From Chloroflexota bacterium (GTDB lineage: Bacteria; Chloroflexota; Dehalococcoidia; Lucifugimonadales; Lucifugimonadaceae): a stretch of DNA of 64,000 nt. Position 1 is the first letter of the stretch. The number at the start of each line of letters is the position of its first letter. Below the pieces are notes generated by a model, which was not told the DNA's origin, searched no databases, and was given only the letters and a program-made list of their open reading frames with translations. Position numbers and translations under genes: made by a program. Below are positions 16,907-26,303 of this stretch, piece after piece. The stretch covers positions 1-64,000 of the forward strand of contig JAJCYY010000031.1 in assembly GCA_029262735.1 (NCBI GenBank), written 5' to 3'.

Positions 16907-17308
16907 CTATGGTAGTGGGAATTCGAGGGTAAGACGCCCGTTCCGTCTGATTCGGTATACAAATGGACGAGGGGTACCGTTGGTGGCGTGGATCACGCGT
17001 TCGTACGAGGACATAAAAACTTTGAACATCTCCCATTTCGTTGCATTAGTACCTCGACCATCGCCACTCCACAGGTAAAAAACTGCTGCGTTGGACGATG
17101 TAAACGCTTCGGCCTGTGCCTGATTACCGGTATGAAGAGCGTAGTCTTTGGTGATAATGACCCAACCGTCCCTAGAGACTTCCGGAATCCATAGGTCATC
17201 CTCATTCGGAAGAGTCGTGTTCCATCGCCTGATTCCCTCTGGTGGCCTCACGTTGTTGAGTGCACGCGGTATGCCGTTGCCGATGCTTCGGTCGAAAAAC
17301 AGGATCAT
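16907..17308 (-). CDS. PIN-like (DUF5615-type) nuclease-toxin candidate
   Basis: 133 residues starting MILFFDRSIGNGIPRALNN, with WVIITKDYAL at about residues 49-58. This is the pattern of the DUF5615/PIN-like family: an early Asp in the first strand and a second Asp after the ITKD strand. PIN-like proteins of this kind are predicted RNases and toxin partners. Its ATG overlaps the stop of the upstream gene by 4 nt (17305-17308), so the two are translationally coupled. The segment is clearly poorer in GC than its surroundings, a sign of transfer. Activity is inferred, not shown. Confidence 0.72.
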   Translation of the reverse strand: MILFFDRSIGNGIPRALNNVRPPEGIRRWNTTLPNEDDLWIPEVSRDGWVIITKDYALHTGNQAQAEAFTSSNAAVFYLWSGDGRGTNATKWEMFKVFMSSYERVIHATNGTPRPFVYRIRRNGRLTLEFPLP

Positions 17309-18000
17309 GCTGCAACCAGTTCTACCCCGGTGAACTCGATGCCCTGCTCAACTTCTCTAAGTTCAAGTTCAAAATCATCAGCGATCTCAACAGGTGTCTC
17401 TCCAGCTAAATAGCGATCTCTCAGAGCTTCAACTGGTACACCACGGATGTTAGGGCGGCCAAAGGAAATTCTGGGATCTATCAAAACGCGCGGGGACTCA
17501 TCTTTTTGAGGGCGCCAAATCAGCGCGAGTTCGTGTTCGTAAGTGAACTGAGAAAATCGTTCTACGACTAAATTTGTCCAAGCGACTTGACCGTATTCAC
17601 TTGCGACAACGATTTGGCTTGTGTTTCGATCGTGCCGCTCTTTCTCCAAATCGAGAAACACATGGTGTCCATCGGTTTTGAATTTGAGATGCGCGAACGG
17701 GAAACGTTTGTCCCATTCTCTTTCAGCGTACTCGCGTGCTTTGCGGATACGTTGTAGCGAGACTCCGGCTTTTCTGAAGGTTGACACAAACGCGATCTCG
17801 ATCATCTCCATGTAAGACAGCAGATGGTCGTGTTCTCTAGCCGGGGTCGCTGGCCCATATCGTGAGGTCATCTGCTCCCATCGCGCTATCGTCCGGGAAG
17901 ATCTGAGTCCAGCATAGTGAGCTACATCTTTGGGTCGGTACGCAGCAAGCCAAAGGCGCCGCATCCAGCGTGCGTTGGCTTCAGAGCTCTCTGCAACCAT
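17305..18000 (-). CDS. DUF433-domain antitoxin-like protein with N-terminal DNA-binding-like region
   Basis: About 231 residues. The C-terminal 60 residues are a DUF433 domain (PRISFGRPNIRGVPVEALRDRYLAGETPVEIADDFELELREVEQGIEF), a helix-turn-helix of VapB-type antitoxins. The N-terminal part (WLAAYRPKDVAHYAGLRSSRTIARWEQM) looks like a MerR-style helix-turn-helix, and a helical, charged middle follows. It would bind DNA and neutralise the downstream PIN-like protein. I prefer the ATG at 18000, seven nt after AAGGA; the ATG at 18006 is too close to that site. GC is low compared with uvrA next to it. Confidence 0.75.
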   Translation of the reverse strand: MVAESSEANARWMRRLWLAAYRPKDVAHYAGLRSSRTIARWEQMTSRYGPATPAREHDHLLSYMEMIEIAFVSTFRKAGVSLQRIRKAREYAEREWDKRFPFAHLKFKTDGHHVFLDLEKERHDRNTSQIVVASEYGQVAWTNLVVERFSQFTYEHELALIWRPQKDESPRVLIDPRISFGRPNIRGVPVEALRDRYLAGETPVEIADDFELELREVEQGIEFTGVELVAA

Positions 18001-18185
18001 TCTCATATCCTTATGAGCCTCAGAGTGAGTGCCGTACCAAGAACACTATCTCTGACGGCAACAAGTGGAAAACTGTCGACGATCGATAAGTTCTGAAGGT
18101 CAGCGGACTAGAAATCACCTTATCTTCTCACCATGATTTCATCAAAAAACGATGGCGAGCAGAATACGATTGATTTCGTGCTCCC

Positions 18186-21100
18186 CTACCGCGCCGCGGC
18201 CGTCCGGCTGCGCCTGCGCCATCGCCCCTTGCGGCTACTACCGTTTCGACGTCCGTTCACCAGCTCCGCAGGACGCTCCGGCAGAACAGCCTCGTCCACG
18301 ACCTTCTTCTTTGGAGCCTTCTTCGCCTTCTTGCCAGAGCTGCCAGAGTTGACAACTCCCGGTGCAGTCTTATCCGGCTTGATGCCCGAAACCTCGCTCA
18401 AATACTGCCCTGTAGATGAAGACTTCACAGTTGCCAGGAACTCCGGCGTCCCCTGTGCCACAAGCTCACCGCCGCGGTCACCCGCGTACGGCCCCAGGTC
18501 GATCAGCCAGTCTGCGTTCTTGATCAGATCAAGGTGATGCTCGATTAGCACCACCGTATTCCCAGCATCAACCAGCCTATGCAAAACCATCATCAACTTG
18601 TTCGCATCATCGAACGAAAGTCCCGTCGTCGGCTCATCCAGGATGTAAAAAGTCTGGCCCGTCGAACGTTTCGACAGCTCAGACGCCAGTTTAATCCGCT
18701 GCGCCTCACCGCCGGAAAGCGTCGTCGCAGGCTGACCCAGCTTGATGTAACCGAGTCCCACATCCCGCAGCGTCGTTAACTTGTTTGCAACCGTCGGGAT
18801 GTTCTCGAACAGTGTGGCGGCCTCAGAGACCGTCATGTCCAGCACATCGGCTATCGACTGTCCCTTGAACTTGATCTCGAGAGCCTCTCGGTTGTAGCGA
18901 GCGCCACGGCAAATCTCGCACGGCACCGTCACATCCGGCAGGAACTGCATCTCTATCTGCACATAACCTGCGCCCGAACACGCCTCACAGCGGCCACCCT
19001 TCACATTGAACGAGAAGCGGCCCGGCTTGTAGCCGCGTGCACGCGCCTCCGGCATTGTGGCGAAAAGCTCCCTGATAGGTCCGAACACACCGGTGTAAGT
19101 CGCAGGGTTCGACCGCGGCGTCCGGCCGATCGGCGACTGGTCGATGTCGATCACCTTGTCGATATGCTCAAGCCCATCGACGCCGTCGTGCGCGCCCGGC
19201 CTGTCCTTCGCACGGTAAAAGTGCTGCGCCAGCCGCTTCGACAGGATCTCGTTCACAAGCGTGCTCTTGCCGGATCCGGAAACGCCGGTTACGCAGACGA
19301 GCGCACCGAGCGGAATCGATACCGAAATATCCTTCAGGTTGTTCGCTCGTGCGCCAAGCACCGTCACCGACTTCCCGTTCCCAGTCCTGCGCTCCTCCGG
19401 CACCGCGATGCTCCTGCGGCCGCTCAGGTACGCGCCAGTGATCGACTCCTCGCTGCTTTCGATCACCTCTATCGGCCCTTCGGCGATCACATGCCCGCCA
19501 TGCTCGCCTGCGCCCGGACCGAGATCGATGATGTGGTCGGACGCACGCATCACCGACTCATCGTGCTCGACGATCAGCACCGTGTTGCCGACATCTCGCA
19601 GCCGCTTCAGCGTCTCGATCAGCCGGTCGTTGTCCGCTGGGTGCAGGCCGACCGACGGCTCGTCACACACGTACAGAACGCCCATCAGCCCCGAGCCGAT
19701 CTGAGTCGCCAGCCTGATCCGCTGTCCTTCACCACCGGAAAGGGTTCCGGCTGACCGATCAAGAGTTAGATAGTCGAGCCCAACCCGCTCAAGAAAACCG
19801 AGACGCGCCTCGATCTCCTTCATGATCTGCTGAGCAATCGCAGACTCGCGCTCGTTCAGCGGCTCCTTTGCAGGTTCTGGCTCTTTGCGGTCCGCAGACT
19901 TCGGCCAGATGCTTGTGCGACACGCCTCTGTCCACTGCAGCGCCCTCTCAACAGACTGCCGCGTCACCTCCATGATGCTCATACCGAGCACCGTCACCGC
20001 AAGCACCTCGGGCTTCAGACGGTCTCCGCCGCAGGTAGCGCATGGCCGTTGCGACATGTAGCGGCCGATGCCCTCTCGCACCGAGTCGGATTCGGTCTCC
20101 GAGTGCCGGCGTTCCATCGAGGGGATCACGCCGTCGAAGGCAGTAGACCACCTGTAGACACGGCCCTTCTGCGTGGTGTGCGCAACCGGTACCTTCTTGC
20201 CACCGCTGCCGTAAAGGATCACCTTCAGGTGCTCTGCGTCCATCTCTCGCACTGGAGTGTCCATCGAGAAACCGAAGTGCTCGGCGACCGACTCCAGCAT
20301 CGACGAATACCACGGCGAGTTCGCTCCGGCCGACACCCACGGCACAATCGCTCCTCCAGCAAGGCTGAGCGACTTGTCCTGAATCACCAGGTCGGGATCG
20401 ACCTCCAGCCGGAAGCCCAGCCCAGTGCACGTTGGGCACGCACCGTACGGCGTGTTGAAGGAGAAGTTGCGAGGTTCAAGTTCGGCTATCGAGATATCGC
20501 AGTGCACACAGGCAAATCTCTCCGAATAGACGATGTCCCGGTCTTTGGGAGCCTTCTTTTTGCCGACTTGATGCTCGCCCTGTCCAAGCACCGTCACCAG
20601 CATCGTCCCGACGCCAAGTCGCAGTGCCGTCTCGACCGATTCGGTCAGCCGACCGGTCTCCGTCTCAGGTCGAACGATCAGGCGATCAACCACGATCTGG
20701 ATATCGTGCCACTTGTTCTTGCTCAGCTTGATCTCATCGGAAAGATCGAGGACCTCGCCATCGATCCGCACCCGCACAAAGCCGTCACGCCGAGCCGACT
20801 CCAGGATCGCCGTGTGCTCGCCCTTCATGTGCGTCACCATTGGCGCAAGTACCAGGATCCGGCTGCCCTCATCCAGTCGCAGAACGGAATCGGTTATCTG
20901 CTGCACGGTCTGGCGCTGCACCGGACGACCGCAGTTGTGACAGTGTGGACGGCCAGCACGAGAAAACAACAGGCGCAGGTAGTCGTAGATCTCCGTCACC
21001 GTTCCGACCGTCGATCGCGGGTTGCGCGAAACGCCCTTCTGGTCGATAGAAATCGAAGGGCTCAGGCCGTCGATGTGGTCAACGTCCGGCTTCTCCATCC

Positions 21101-21305
21101 GGCCCAGGAACTGGCGTGCATACGCAGACAGCGACTCGACATAGCGGCGCTGACCCTCGGCATAGATCGTGTCGAACGCCAGGCTGCTCTTGCCCGAACC
21201 AGAGACGCCGGTGATGACCACGAGCTGATCGCGCGGTATCTCGATGTCAACGTTCTTCAGGTTGTGCTCGCGGGCGCCGACGATCTTGATGGATGATTCG
21301 GACAT
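18186..21305 (-). CDS. uvrA: Excinuclease ABC subunit A
   Basis: 1039 residues. Damage-recognition ATPase of nucleotide excision repair, working as a dimer with UvrB. First Walker A GVSGSGKSSLAFDT at about 33-46, zinc sites CHNCGRPV and GACPTCTGLGF, first ABC signature LSGGEGQRIRLATQI, second Walker A GVSGSGKSTLVNE, second zinc finger CEACSGAGY ... CEICRGARY, second signature LSGGEAQRIKLASEL and Walker B FYILDEPTTGL are all intact. A basic, low-complexity tail of about 60 residues (GKKAKKAPKKK ... RRRSRTAAAR) extends past the usual end. AAGGCGAAC precedes the ATG. It is a single gene. Confidence 0.98.
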   Translation of the reverse strand: MSESSIKIVGAREHNLKNVDIEIPRDQLVVITGVSGSGKSSLAFDTIYAEGQRRYVESLSAYARQFLGRMEKPDVDHIDGLSPSISIDQKGVSRNPRSTVGTVTEIYDYLRLLFSRAGRPHCHNCGRPVQRQTVQQITDSVLRLDEGSRILVLAPMVTHMKGEHTAILESARRDGFVRVRIDGEVLDLSDEIKLSKNKWHDIQIVVDRLIVRPETETGRLTESVETALRLGVGTMLVTVLGQGEHQVGKKKAPKDRDIVYSERFACVHCDISIAELEPRNFSFNTPYGACPTCTGLGFRLEVDPDLVIQDKSLSLAGGAIVPWVSAGANSPWYSSMLESVAEHFGFSMDTPVREMDAEHLKVILYGSGGKKVPVAHTTQKGRVYRWSTAFDGVIPSMERRHSETESDSVREGIGRYMSQRPCATCGGDRLKPEVLAVTVLGMSIMEVTRQSVERALQWTEACRTSIWPKSADRKEPEPAKEPLNERESAIAQQIMKEIEARLGFLERVGLDYLTLDRSAGTLSGGEGQRIRLATQIGSGLMGVLYVCDEPSVGLHPADNDRLIETLKRLRDVGNTVLIVEHDESVMRASDHIIDLGPGAGEHGGHVIAEGPIEVIESSEESITGAYLSGRRSIAVPEERRTGNGKSVTVLGARANNLKDISVSIPLGALVCVTGVSGSGKSTLVNEILSKRLAQHFYRAKDRPGAHDGVDGLEHIDKVIDIDQSPIGRTPRSNPATYTGVFGPIRELFATMPEARARGYKPGRFSFNVKGGRCEACSGAGYVQIEMQFLPDVTVPCEICRGARYNREALEIKFKGQSIADVLDMTVSEAATLFENIPTVANKLTTLRDVGLGYIKLGQPATTLSGGEAQRIKLASELSKRSTGQTFYILDEPTTGLSFDDANKLMMVLHRLVDAGNTVVLIEHHLDLIKNADWLIDLGPYAGDRGGELVAQGTPEFLATVKSSSTGQYLSEVSGIKPDKTAPGVVNSGSSGKKAKKAPKKKVVDEAVLPERPAELVNGRRNGSSRKGRWRRRSRTAAAR

Positions 21306-21527
21306 GTTCGCCTTATTGAAAGTGTGGGGCTATGAGCGGTTCGTGAAAACGGCGCAGGCGTTGCGGCCTCTGCCATGCTGAGCTTGTCAAAGGGTGCCGT
21401 CTGATTCTAGCAATCGACGCAAATCTCGAACGCCGAAACGGCACAGTTCCCGCGCCAATCTGCACAGTCACCGCTGCTAGTATCATCCTCAACCCAGCAT
21501 CAACGCACCGAAAGACGGTCCACAACC
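21306..21527. repeat. uvrA-AKR intergenic gap with one dispersed module
   Basis: The divergent gap holds CATGCTGAGCTTGTCAAAGG (21376-21395), a module seen as CATCCTGAGCCTGTCGAAGG at 46370-46389 and in reverse at 33027-33046. Promoters for uvrA and the aldo/keto reductase must lie here, but I could not identify them confidently. Confidence 0.45.
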
Positions 21528-22517
21528 TTGAATTACAGACCCTTCGGCGAGACCAGCCTAGAAGTTTCCGAAGTCATTTTCGGTGCGGGTGCAGTTGGTG
21601 GAATGCTCATCAATGCTGACGACGAAACACGCCGTGGCGCAATCCGCATGACCCTTGACGGCGGTATCAACTGGATAGACACCGCGGCGTCATACGGCAG
21701 CGGGAAATCCGAGGAAGCGCTGGGCTGGCTCCTGGATGAACTTCCGGCCGCCAACCGCCCGTATGTTTCGACCAAGACCGCGTTCGATCTAGATGCCGGC
21801 GACTTCGCAGGGCAGGCCGAAGCTGCAATCAATGCCAGCCTTCTGCGACTGAACACCGACAGTGTTGAGCTGTACCAGGTGCACAACCGGCTTGCTGCCG
21901 ATCCTTCGAACATTCCCGGAGCGCTCACACCGGACGACATGCTCCGCAAAGACGGAGTTGCCGACGCCATGCGATCGCTCGTCGACCGCGGCCTGACCCG
22001 GCACATCGGCTTTACGTGCACCGGTGAGGCTGAGGCCATGCACGAGGTCATTCGCAGTGGCCGTTTCGAGTCGGCGCAGATCTACTACAACCTGCTTAAC
22101 CCGAGCGCAGGCCGCGAGATGCAGCCGAACTGGTCCGCATACGACCAACAGAACATAATCGGCGCAGCCGAGAACAACGGCGTCGCCGTGATGGTGATCC
22201 GGGCTTTTGCGGCGGGGATCATCGCAACGGACACCCGCACCGGACGGGAAGGCGGCGTTGTCCTCAACGGTGACGTGGCGTCAGACGAAGCACGCATGGC
22301 CGCGGTCTTGCCACTTCTTTCAGCAGAACCTGGAGAGCGTTCGCAAGTAGCCGTCCGCTACGCGCTTCGTAACACCGGAGTCTCGGGCGTGGTCGTCGGT
22401 CTGGCCGAACTCGAACACCTGCGCCTGGCGCTCGGAGCAGCAGAGATGGGGCCGCTGCCGGACGACCTGCTGCAAAAGCTCGACGCCCTGGCGGACACCA
22501 ACTTTGGGCTGGGCTGA
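21528..22517 (+). CDS. Aldo/keto reductase
   Basis: 329 residues from TTG 21528. The AKR barrel motifs are present: GINWIDTAASYGSGKSEEALGWLL with the catalytic Asp and Tyr at about residues 48-53, VSTKTAFDL with the catalytic Lys, and LYQVHNRL with the active-site His. NAD(P)H-dependent reduction of aldehydes or sugar lactones/ketones is expected. It lies 267 bp before the selenoprotein gene, with a repeat cluster between them; no operon is evident. Confidence 0.92.
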   Translation: MNYRPFGETSLEVSEVIFGAGAVGGMLINADDETRRGAIRMTLDGGINWIDTAASYGSGKSEEALGWLLDELPAANRPYVSTKTAFDLDAGDFAGQAEAAINASLLRLNTDSVELYQVHNRLAADPSNIPGALTPDDMLRKDGVADAMRSLVDRGLTRHIGFTCTGEAEAMHEVIRSGRFESAQIYYNLLNPSAGREMQPNWSAYDQQNIIGAAENNGVAVMVIRAFAAGIIATDTRTGREGGVVLNGDVASDEARMAAVLPLLSAEPGERSQVAVRYALRNTGVSGVVVGLAELEHLRLALGAAEMGPLPDDLLQKLDALADTNFGLG

Positions 22518-22530
22518 GTCGCTCGCCTTC

Positions 22531-22640
22531 TGGTAGGGGCGCGCCCGCAAGCGGGCATCCGGCTGCGCCCGGTGACGGCAAAGCCGTCACTTTCTGTCAT
22601 TCCGGTTTCAGGGAGATGCTGAATTGAGTTCAGCATGACA
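22531..22640. repeat. Composite of palindromic modules
   Basis: GGGGCGCGCCCGCAAGCGGG (22536-22555) with flanking GGCTGCGCCCGGTGACGGCA, then a variant of the TCAGAAT palindrome, GCTGAATTGAGTTCAGCATG (22618-22637). The compensated changes (GCTGAA/TTCAGC in place of TCTGAA/TTCAGA) keep the stem, so structure seems to be what is conserved. Confidence 0.7.
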
Positions 22641-22784
22641 ACCTCGACCCGAATCCCTCCGCTACGGTGCGATGAAAATTGCGCTGCTCCCCTGAAACTC
22701 CCATCCGCTCATCGCGTGATACGGTTCCACACAACCGATCACTTCGCTGATCCCCGAAAAGCTTCTGACCAGGAGTGGACAAAA

Positions 22785-23042
22785 ATGGCAGATTCCCAGA
22801 TAGACGCCGAGATCACCTACTGCGTGCCGTGAGGCTACCACGGCGTGGCCCTCTGGATAGGGGGCGAGATTTATGTAGCGGGCGGCAACAAGATCAAGCT
22901 GGCGCTCACACCGGGTGAGGCAGGCATCTTCGAGGTCAAGCTGGATGGCAAGGTGGTCTTCGACAAGGGCTCCGTCAACCGCTTCCCAGACCTGAACGAC
23001 GCCAAGGAGATCAAGGCCACCATCATCAATCAGCTGGCCTGA
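22785..23042 (+). CDS. SelW/Rdx-family selenoprotein (in-frame UGA read as selenocysteine)
   Basis: From ATG 22785 (AGGAG 9 nt upstream) the frame reads to Cys13-Val-Pro and then TGA at 22830-22832, continuing in the same frame for 69 codons to TGA at 23040. Reading the first TGA as selenocysteine gives an 85-residue protein with the redox motif C13-V-P-U16, then GYHGVALWIGGEIY, LTPGEAGIFEVKLDGKVVFDK and NRFPDLNDAKEIKATI, which is the complete SelW-like Rdx fold; cysteine-containing relatives have CxxC at the same place. The function is thiol/selenol redox chemistry in the cytoplasm, substrate unknown. It requires SelA, SelB, SelD and tRNA-Sec, which are outside this window. Automatic annotation would split it in two. 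Confidence 0.88.
22848..22866 (+). promoter_or_regulatory. SECIS-like hairpin downstream of the recoded UGA
   Basis: GCCCT and AGGGGGC (one bulged G) can form a stem around the loop CTGGAT beginning about 15 nt after the UGA, in the distance range of bacterial SECIS elements, with the required guanines in the loop. The stem is only five base pairs, so it is plausible but not proven. Confidence 0.45.
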
Positions 23043-23183
23043 TTCGGTCTGATTAAAGGTCTGCGGCTAATCCCTCTCTCCGGGAGGGAAGAGCTTCAGG
23101 GTGGCCGTTAATTTTGTCGATAATGCCGTCCTGCAGTCTGAGTTCCACACTCTGTACCTTCCTCCCTACCGGCATCACCGGCC

Positions 23184-24251
23184 ATGAAAACAACAAACAA
23201 AATCCCATTCGCTGCCGGAGTCGTCGGCAGCCTTCCTCGCCCGCGTGCCGTCCAGGACATCCTTCCTGACCAGCCCGGTGCTGAATCGCTGGAAGCGGCT
23301 CGCTCGGAACGCATGGACCGCGCCGCTGCATACGCCGTCACACTGCAAGAAGTGGCGGGCCTGGACCTCGTGACAGACGGCGAGTGGCGGCGGCACTCCT
23401 ACACCAACATCATTGCGGATATCGCAGACGGTTTCACTGAGGACCTGAGGCCCGGCAGATGGGGCATCACCGTGACCGAGCCGATGCAGGTTCGCAGCAC
23501 AGGGCTTGCTGCCGAAGAGGCGCGTCGTCTGCTTGAGACCACGGACCGCATGACCAAAGTGTGCCTGCCTTCGCCGTATCTGCTGGGCGAACGCCTCTGG
23601 GACAAAGAGTGGTCATCAAGGGCCTACCCAACCAGGGAATCGTTCATCGACGCTCTTGTCCCAATCCTCCACGAAGAGCTGGTCCAGCTGAGTGGGACCG
23701 GCGTCACCGTGGCCCAGATTGACGAGCCTCATCTCTGCGTGCTCGTCGACCCGGATGTGCGCTCGACCTTCGACGATCCGAACTATGAGATGGACCTTGC
23801 CGCCGCCAAGATCAACGAGGTGATCGAGGGCGTCGATGGCGTGCAGATCGCGCTGCACGTTTGCCGCCGCAACTGGGGACGCCAGGGATGGGGCGCGAAG
23901 GGCGGATACGAGCCGATCCTCGACACGATGAAGCGCATCTCGGTCGACCAGTACGTGATCGAGTTCGCCATCCCGGACGCAGGCGACGTTGCCGCACTGA
24001 AGGAGTTGCCGGAAGACGCGCTAATCGGTCTCGGTTCGGTTGAATGCCGCCTGGAACATATTGACACGCCATCGGAGATCGTCGCCCGGGTCGAGGAAGC
24101 CATGAAGCACGTGGCCCCGGAGCGGCTGAGCCTCAACCCCGACTGTGGATTTGCGCCCGGCAAAGCGTCCGATATTCCACTCGAGGAGGCGTATCTCAAG
24201 CTTCGCAACGAGGCAGAGGCGGCTCGACTACTAAGGGAAAAGTATTCGTAA
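23184..24251 (+). CDS. Cobalamin-independent methionine synthase (MetE C-terminal-like) protein
   Basis: 355 residues with a single MetE/UROD-like barrel. Zinc-site elements are visible: HVCRRNWG (His, Cys) at about residue 226 and NPDCGFAPGKA (Cys) at about 318. VGSLPRPRAV at the start and VTDGEWRRHSY are conserved in this family of short MetE homologues. It lacks the N-terminal half of true MetE, like archaeal MetE-type or methylcobamide:homocysteine methyltransferases; the methyl donor may differ from polyglutamyl-methyl-THF. It begins 142 bp after the selenoprotein, with no overlap. Confidence 0.85.
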   Translation: MKTTNKIPFAAGVVGSLPRPRAVQDILPDQPGAESLEAARSERMDRAAAYAVTLQEVAGLDLVTDGEWRRHSYTNIIADIADGFTEDLRPGRWGITVTEPMQVRSTGLAAEEARRLLETTDRMTKVCLPSPYLLGERLWDKEWSSRAYPTRESFIDALVPILHEELVQLSGTGVTVAQIDEPHLCVLVDPDVRSTFDDPNYEMDLAAAKINEVIEGVDGVQIALHVCRRNWGRQGWGAKGGYEPILDTMKRISVDQYVIEFAIPDAGDVAALKELPEDALIGLGSVECRLEHIDTPSEIVARVEEAMKHVAPERLSLNPDCGFAPGKASDIPLEEAYLKLRNEAEAARLLREKYS

Positions 24252-24490
24252 GTCCCGAGTCCTCCTATTCGCCAGACTGCTGAAAACGGACCGCAGCAAC
24301 GGCAAATCGACGGCAGGAATGCTGTATCCCGATGTGCGACGGAAGAACTTTTCTTGAAAGACTCGCTCGTGTCACTCTTCCGTCCATCCGTTAACGGACC
24401 GAGCCATTGCGCCAATGATGTATGCTCTGGGCCATCCGCCAGACGCAATGTGGTTCGTACCAGACGGATCGTCCACGAAAGGCTATTTCC

Positions 24491-25783
24491 ATGTCAGAGA
24501 ACACGCCGGATATCTGTTTCATTATTCCGCCGCAGATAGTTGATTCGATCTCTGAAAACGGTAATGAGGCGCAGAAAGCCAGGATCGTCGAGACAGCGGA
24601 AGTCTCAAACCAGATTCGCGTTGAGCGCGCCGCTGTTGTCGCCACTGCCACTCCGCCGCCCGCGACCGGTTCGGCAAAAAACCGCAAGGTGCACGACGCG
24701 CAAAACGGCTTTCTGCTCCCCGGACAGCTCGCCCGCACTGAAGGCAGCGCGGCGTCCGGTGATGCCGCTATTGATGAGGCTTACGACGGCACCGGATCAA
24801 CATACGACCTGTTCCTGGACGAGTATTCGCGGAACTCGATGGACGACAACGGAATGGACCTGGTGTCATCGGTCCACTTCAGACAGGGATATGACAACGC
24901 GTTCTGGAATGGTCAGCAGATGGCCTACGGTGACGGCGACGAAGACCTGCCGGTAGCGGACAGGATCTTCAATCGCTTCACCATTCTCGACATCACCGGA
25001 CACGAGATGACTCATGGCGTGGTCCAGCACACCGCCGATCTTGTGTACCAGGACCAGCCCGGCGCACTGAACGAATCGTTCGCCGACGTGTTCGGTTCGC
25101 TTGTCAAGCAGAAGGTGCGAAACCAGGCGGCTGCCCAGGCGGATTGGATCATCGGCGAGGGCCTGTTCACATCAAACGTGAACGGTGTCGGAATCAGGTC
25201 GCTCAAGGCACCCGGCACCGCTTACGACGACCCGGTGATCGGCAAGGATCCGCAACCGGCACACATGAGCAATTACAACCCCACTACTTCGGACAACGGG
25301 GGCGTTCACATCAACTCGGGTATCCCGAACCACGCCTTCTACCTGGCTGCAATAGCGCTCGGCGGCAATGCCTACGACAAGGCGGGGCGTATCTGGTACA
25401 AGACCCTGACTGAGAAGCTGAGCAACCAGTCGCAGTTCCAGGCCGCGGCGCAGGGCACCGTCGATTCCGCGGGTGAGCTATACGGCGTCGGTGGCAGCGA
25501 GCAACAGGCTATCTGTGCCGCATGGGGGCAGGTCGGAATCCAGGTGACCTGCCCGGAACCGCAGCCCACTCCTGATCCTGAGCCAACGCCTGATCCCGAG
25601 CCAACTCCTGACCCGGAGCCGACTCCAGATCCAGAGCCGACGCCCGATCCAGAACCAGAGCCAACTCCTGATCCGGAGCCGACACCTGATCCCGAGCCAA
25701 CGCCTGACCCGGAACCAACACCCGAGCCAGAACCCGAAACCAACATGTGTCGGAGGATCTTAAACACGCTCATGGGTCGTTAG
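24491..25783 (+). CDS. Protealysin-like M4 metallopeptidase with C-terminal Pro/Thr-rich tail
   Basis: 430 residues from ATG 24491 (AAAGG 8 nt upstream). The N-terminus [14 protein letters not shown] is the short propeptide typical of protealysin-type thermolysin relatives, with no signal peptide. The zinc site is HEMTH (171-175) with Glu at about 195 in [18 protein letters not shown] at about 275-284 holds the catalytic His. The last 50 residues are PTPDPE repeats and a Cys. Such intracellular or secreted-without-signal proteases are often controlled by a small inhibitor from the next gene, which is present here. The repeated tail probably arose by slippage. Confidence 0.88.
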   Translation: MSENTPDICFIIPPQIVDSISENGNEAQKARIVETAEVSNQIRVERAAVVATATPPPATGSAKNRKVHDAQNGFLLPGQLARTEGSAASGDAAIDEAYDGTGSTYDLFLDEYSRNSMDDNGMDLVSSVHFRQGYDNAFWNGQQMAYGDGDEDLPVADRIFNRFTILDITGHEMTHGVVQHTADLVYQDQPGALNESFADVFGSLVKQKVRNQAAAQADWIIGEGLFTSNVNGVGIRSLKAPGTAYDDPVIGKDPQPAHMSNYNPTTSDNGGVHINSGIPNHAFYLAAIALGGNAYDKAGRIWYKTLTEKLSNQSQFQAAAQGTVDSAGELYGVGGSEQQAICAAWGQVGIQVTCPEPQPTPDPEPTPDPEPTPDPEPTPDPEPTPDPEPEPTPDPEPTPDPEPTPDPEPTPEPEPETNMCRRILNTLMGR

Positions 25784-25811
25784 GACCTTCATCGCGGGGC
25801 TGACGAAAACT

Positions 25812-26114
25812 ATGCGAATAAGTTTCGAGCGTACCGGTGGGTTCACCGGCATCGGCGTATCAAGCGTGATCGATACCGATCAGCTTGATGCCGATGCGGC
25901 CCGCGATCTGAAGGAACTTGTTGAGCGGTCCGGGTTTTTCGCACTGCGGGAAGAGAACCTGGCGGGCGGCGCCGGAGCTGATCAGTTCCAGTACACGCTG
26001 AGCATCGAAGACGAGGGCCGCAGCCACACGCTGCGGATCGGCGACGAATCCGCTGCTTCTGAGCTAGCTAGTTTGCTGCGTCGCCTGACCGTGCTCTCGC
26101 GCTCCCGCGACTAG
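25812..26114 (+). CDS. Emfourin-like inhibitor of the adjacent M4 protease
   Basis: 100 residues, starting MRISFERTGGFTGIGVSSVIDT and ending in charged helices. Length, the FTGIGVSS-type strand near the N-terminus and the position directly after a protealysin-like gene (29 bp) fit the emfourin (M4in) family, which blocks M4 proteases in a slow, tight-binding way. The pair would keep protease activity in check inside the cell. The assignment leans on the gene order as much as on sequence. Confidence 0.68.
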   Translation: MRISFERTGGFTGIGVSSVIDTDQLDADAARDLKELVERSGFFALREENLAGGAGADQFQYTLSIEDEGRSHTLRIGDESAASELASLLRRLTVLSRSRD

Positions 26115-26303
26115 CTGACGCGCTCGGACGCCAATCCCGCAGTGCATCTGCCAACAGCGGCGATTGCTGCCTCTGAAATATCGAGATTGCCTCCTCACGC
26201 GGGCTCTCCGCCTCACGATTCCCTTTCGCATTTCGAGATCATTGCTCGTAGCCCGGCATCATCATTGAACTAGTCAACCTGCGAACGTCCGCAGAGTCAT
26301 CGA

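Noticed and set aside
16690-16962. 90-codon leftward frame before the PIN-like gene
   Set aside because: Composition is unlike a protein and it crosses three hairpins; more likely non-coding.
20049-21296. 415-codon frame opposite uvrA
   Set aside because: Antisense artefact of uvrA; low-complexity composition and no ribosome-binding site.
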